Assembly (NCBI GenBank): GCA_032358165.1
Contig: JAALGY010000016.1
Coordinates: 1-64,000, forward strand
Source: Diplosphaera chodatii
Lineage: Eukaryota > Chlorophyta > Trebouxiophyceae > Prasiolales > Stichococcaceae
Direction of reading: 5' to 3'
DNA length: 64,000 nucleotides
The notes under the pieces are model-generated. The model saw only the letters and a list, made by a program, of their open reading frames with translations. It was not told the DNA's origin and did no database searches. How positions within the stretch are numbered: position 1 is the first letter of the stretch; every line of letters begins with the position of its first letter. Of this stretch, positions 63,701-64,000 are shown piece by piece. Position numbers and translations under genes: made by a program.

Positions 63701-64000
63701 TCAGACATTCAGCTAACTCCAAGCCCACCTCCTTGCCTTCCGACTCCAGCTTTGTCACCAGCATCTGTGGCGTGAAGCGCTGGTTCTCCGGCACCACCTC
63801 ATTAAACCTGGCTCCAAGTGGGACCTGGTGCATGAGCCGATCATTTCGGAGCAGCATACGACAGATTTTGGCGCATTGCATGTCATGCGCCTGCTGTTGC
63901 AACCATCATGCGCAGCAGCGGCAGCAACCCGCTTGCCTTGACGGGGATAAGCTTGCCCCAGGTTCCCGCCATTGGTGGTGTGTCCAGCCAGCCAGGTGGC
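60739..64000 (-). CDS. mRNA capping enzyme: RNA 5'-triphosphatase + guanylyltransferase (partial, 15 exons visible)
   Basis: This nuclear enzyme removes the gamma phosphate of nascent mRNA and adds GMP. Exons (minus, 5' to 3'): 64000-63937 (N-terminus beyond window), 63824-63729, 63626-63549, 63456-63321, 63232-63088, 62976-62897, 62796-62705, 62612-62478, 62333-62218, 62084-61937, 61847-61637, 61547-61431, 61301-61239, 61152-61001, 60864-60739; all phases fit. The triphosphatase domain has the cysteine-phosphatase loop HCTHGFNRTG. The guanylyltransferase shows nucleophile Lys in TWKADGTRY (about residue 279 of the visible part), LLDGEMVVD, DGLIFQP, LLKWKFASMNSVDF and WRYMRHRLDKETPNAY in the expected order. 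At least 585 aa are visible; the human enzyme is 597. All catalytic motifs are intact. The first visible intron uses a GC donor. Confidence 0.94.

Overview
This window looks like nuclear DNA of a GC-rich green alga (inference). The two intact host genes at the right end are rich in introns with GT/AG (one GC/AG) borders. The mRNA capping enzyme has the fused triphosphatase-guanylyltransferase layout of plants and animals. The only telomere-type motif is TTTAGGG, as in many Chlorophyta. Nothing suggests bacterial operons.

Bases 1 to about 55,280 form a dense cluster of nested retroelements and minisatellites with no recognisable host gene. Five families build it. (1) LINE1, a non-LTR retrotransposon with an apurinic-type endonuclease, reverse transcriptase and C-terminal zinc motif, ends in a TCAATG-type hexamer tail; its best copy is 28-4031 (minus). 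(2) LINE2, a larger L1-like non-LTR element with ORF1 and a very long ORF2, occurs as three duplicated copies; the fullest is 30446-39058. (3) T1 (about 1.38 kb) and T2 (about 0.73 kb) are non-coding-looking retroelements with different heads but a shared 3' end and CAAA tail. (4) A 225-bp element inserts as partial head-to-tail repeats. (5) Two minisatellites have 98-bp and 92-bp units. Target-site duplications (TSDs) are readable for many insertions, so the nesting order can be reconstructed.

Layout: 1-11,052 holds the 98-bp minisatellite, two LINE1 copies and a duplicated 1.3-kb block with an inverted telomere-repeat palindrome. 11,053-24,300 holds two LINE2 copies riddled with LINE1, T1, T2 and 225-bp insertions. 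24,300-30,445 holds T2/T1 nests and the 92-bp minisatellite. 30,446-40,082 is the long LINE2 copy. 40,083-50,505 is a tandem triplication of a four-level nest (LINE1 > T1 > LINE1 > 225-bp element). 50,506-55,280 holds progressively decayed LINE1 and T2 remains. A cluster of this kind resembles the Zepp/ZeppL clusters known from Coccomyxa and Chlamydomonas centromeres, or a subtelomere; which one cannot be told from the window.

At the right, a CACTA-type DNA transposon with a 3-bp TSD (56149-57435) lies just upstream of a complete ten-exon alpha/beta-hydrolase gene of the epoxide hydrolase type (57727-60556, plus). That gene converges on a capping-enzyme gene (60739 to beyond 64000, minus) whose N-terminus runs off the window. 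The two stop codons are only about 180 bp apart.
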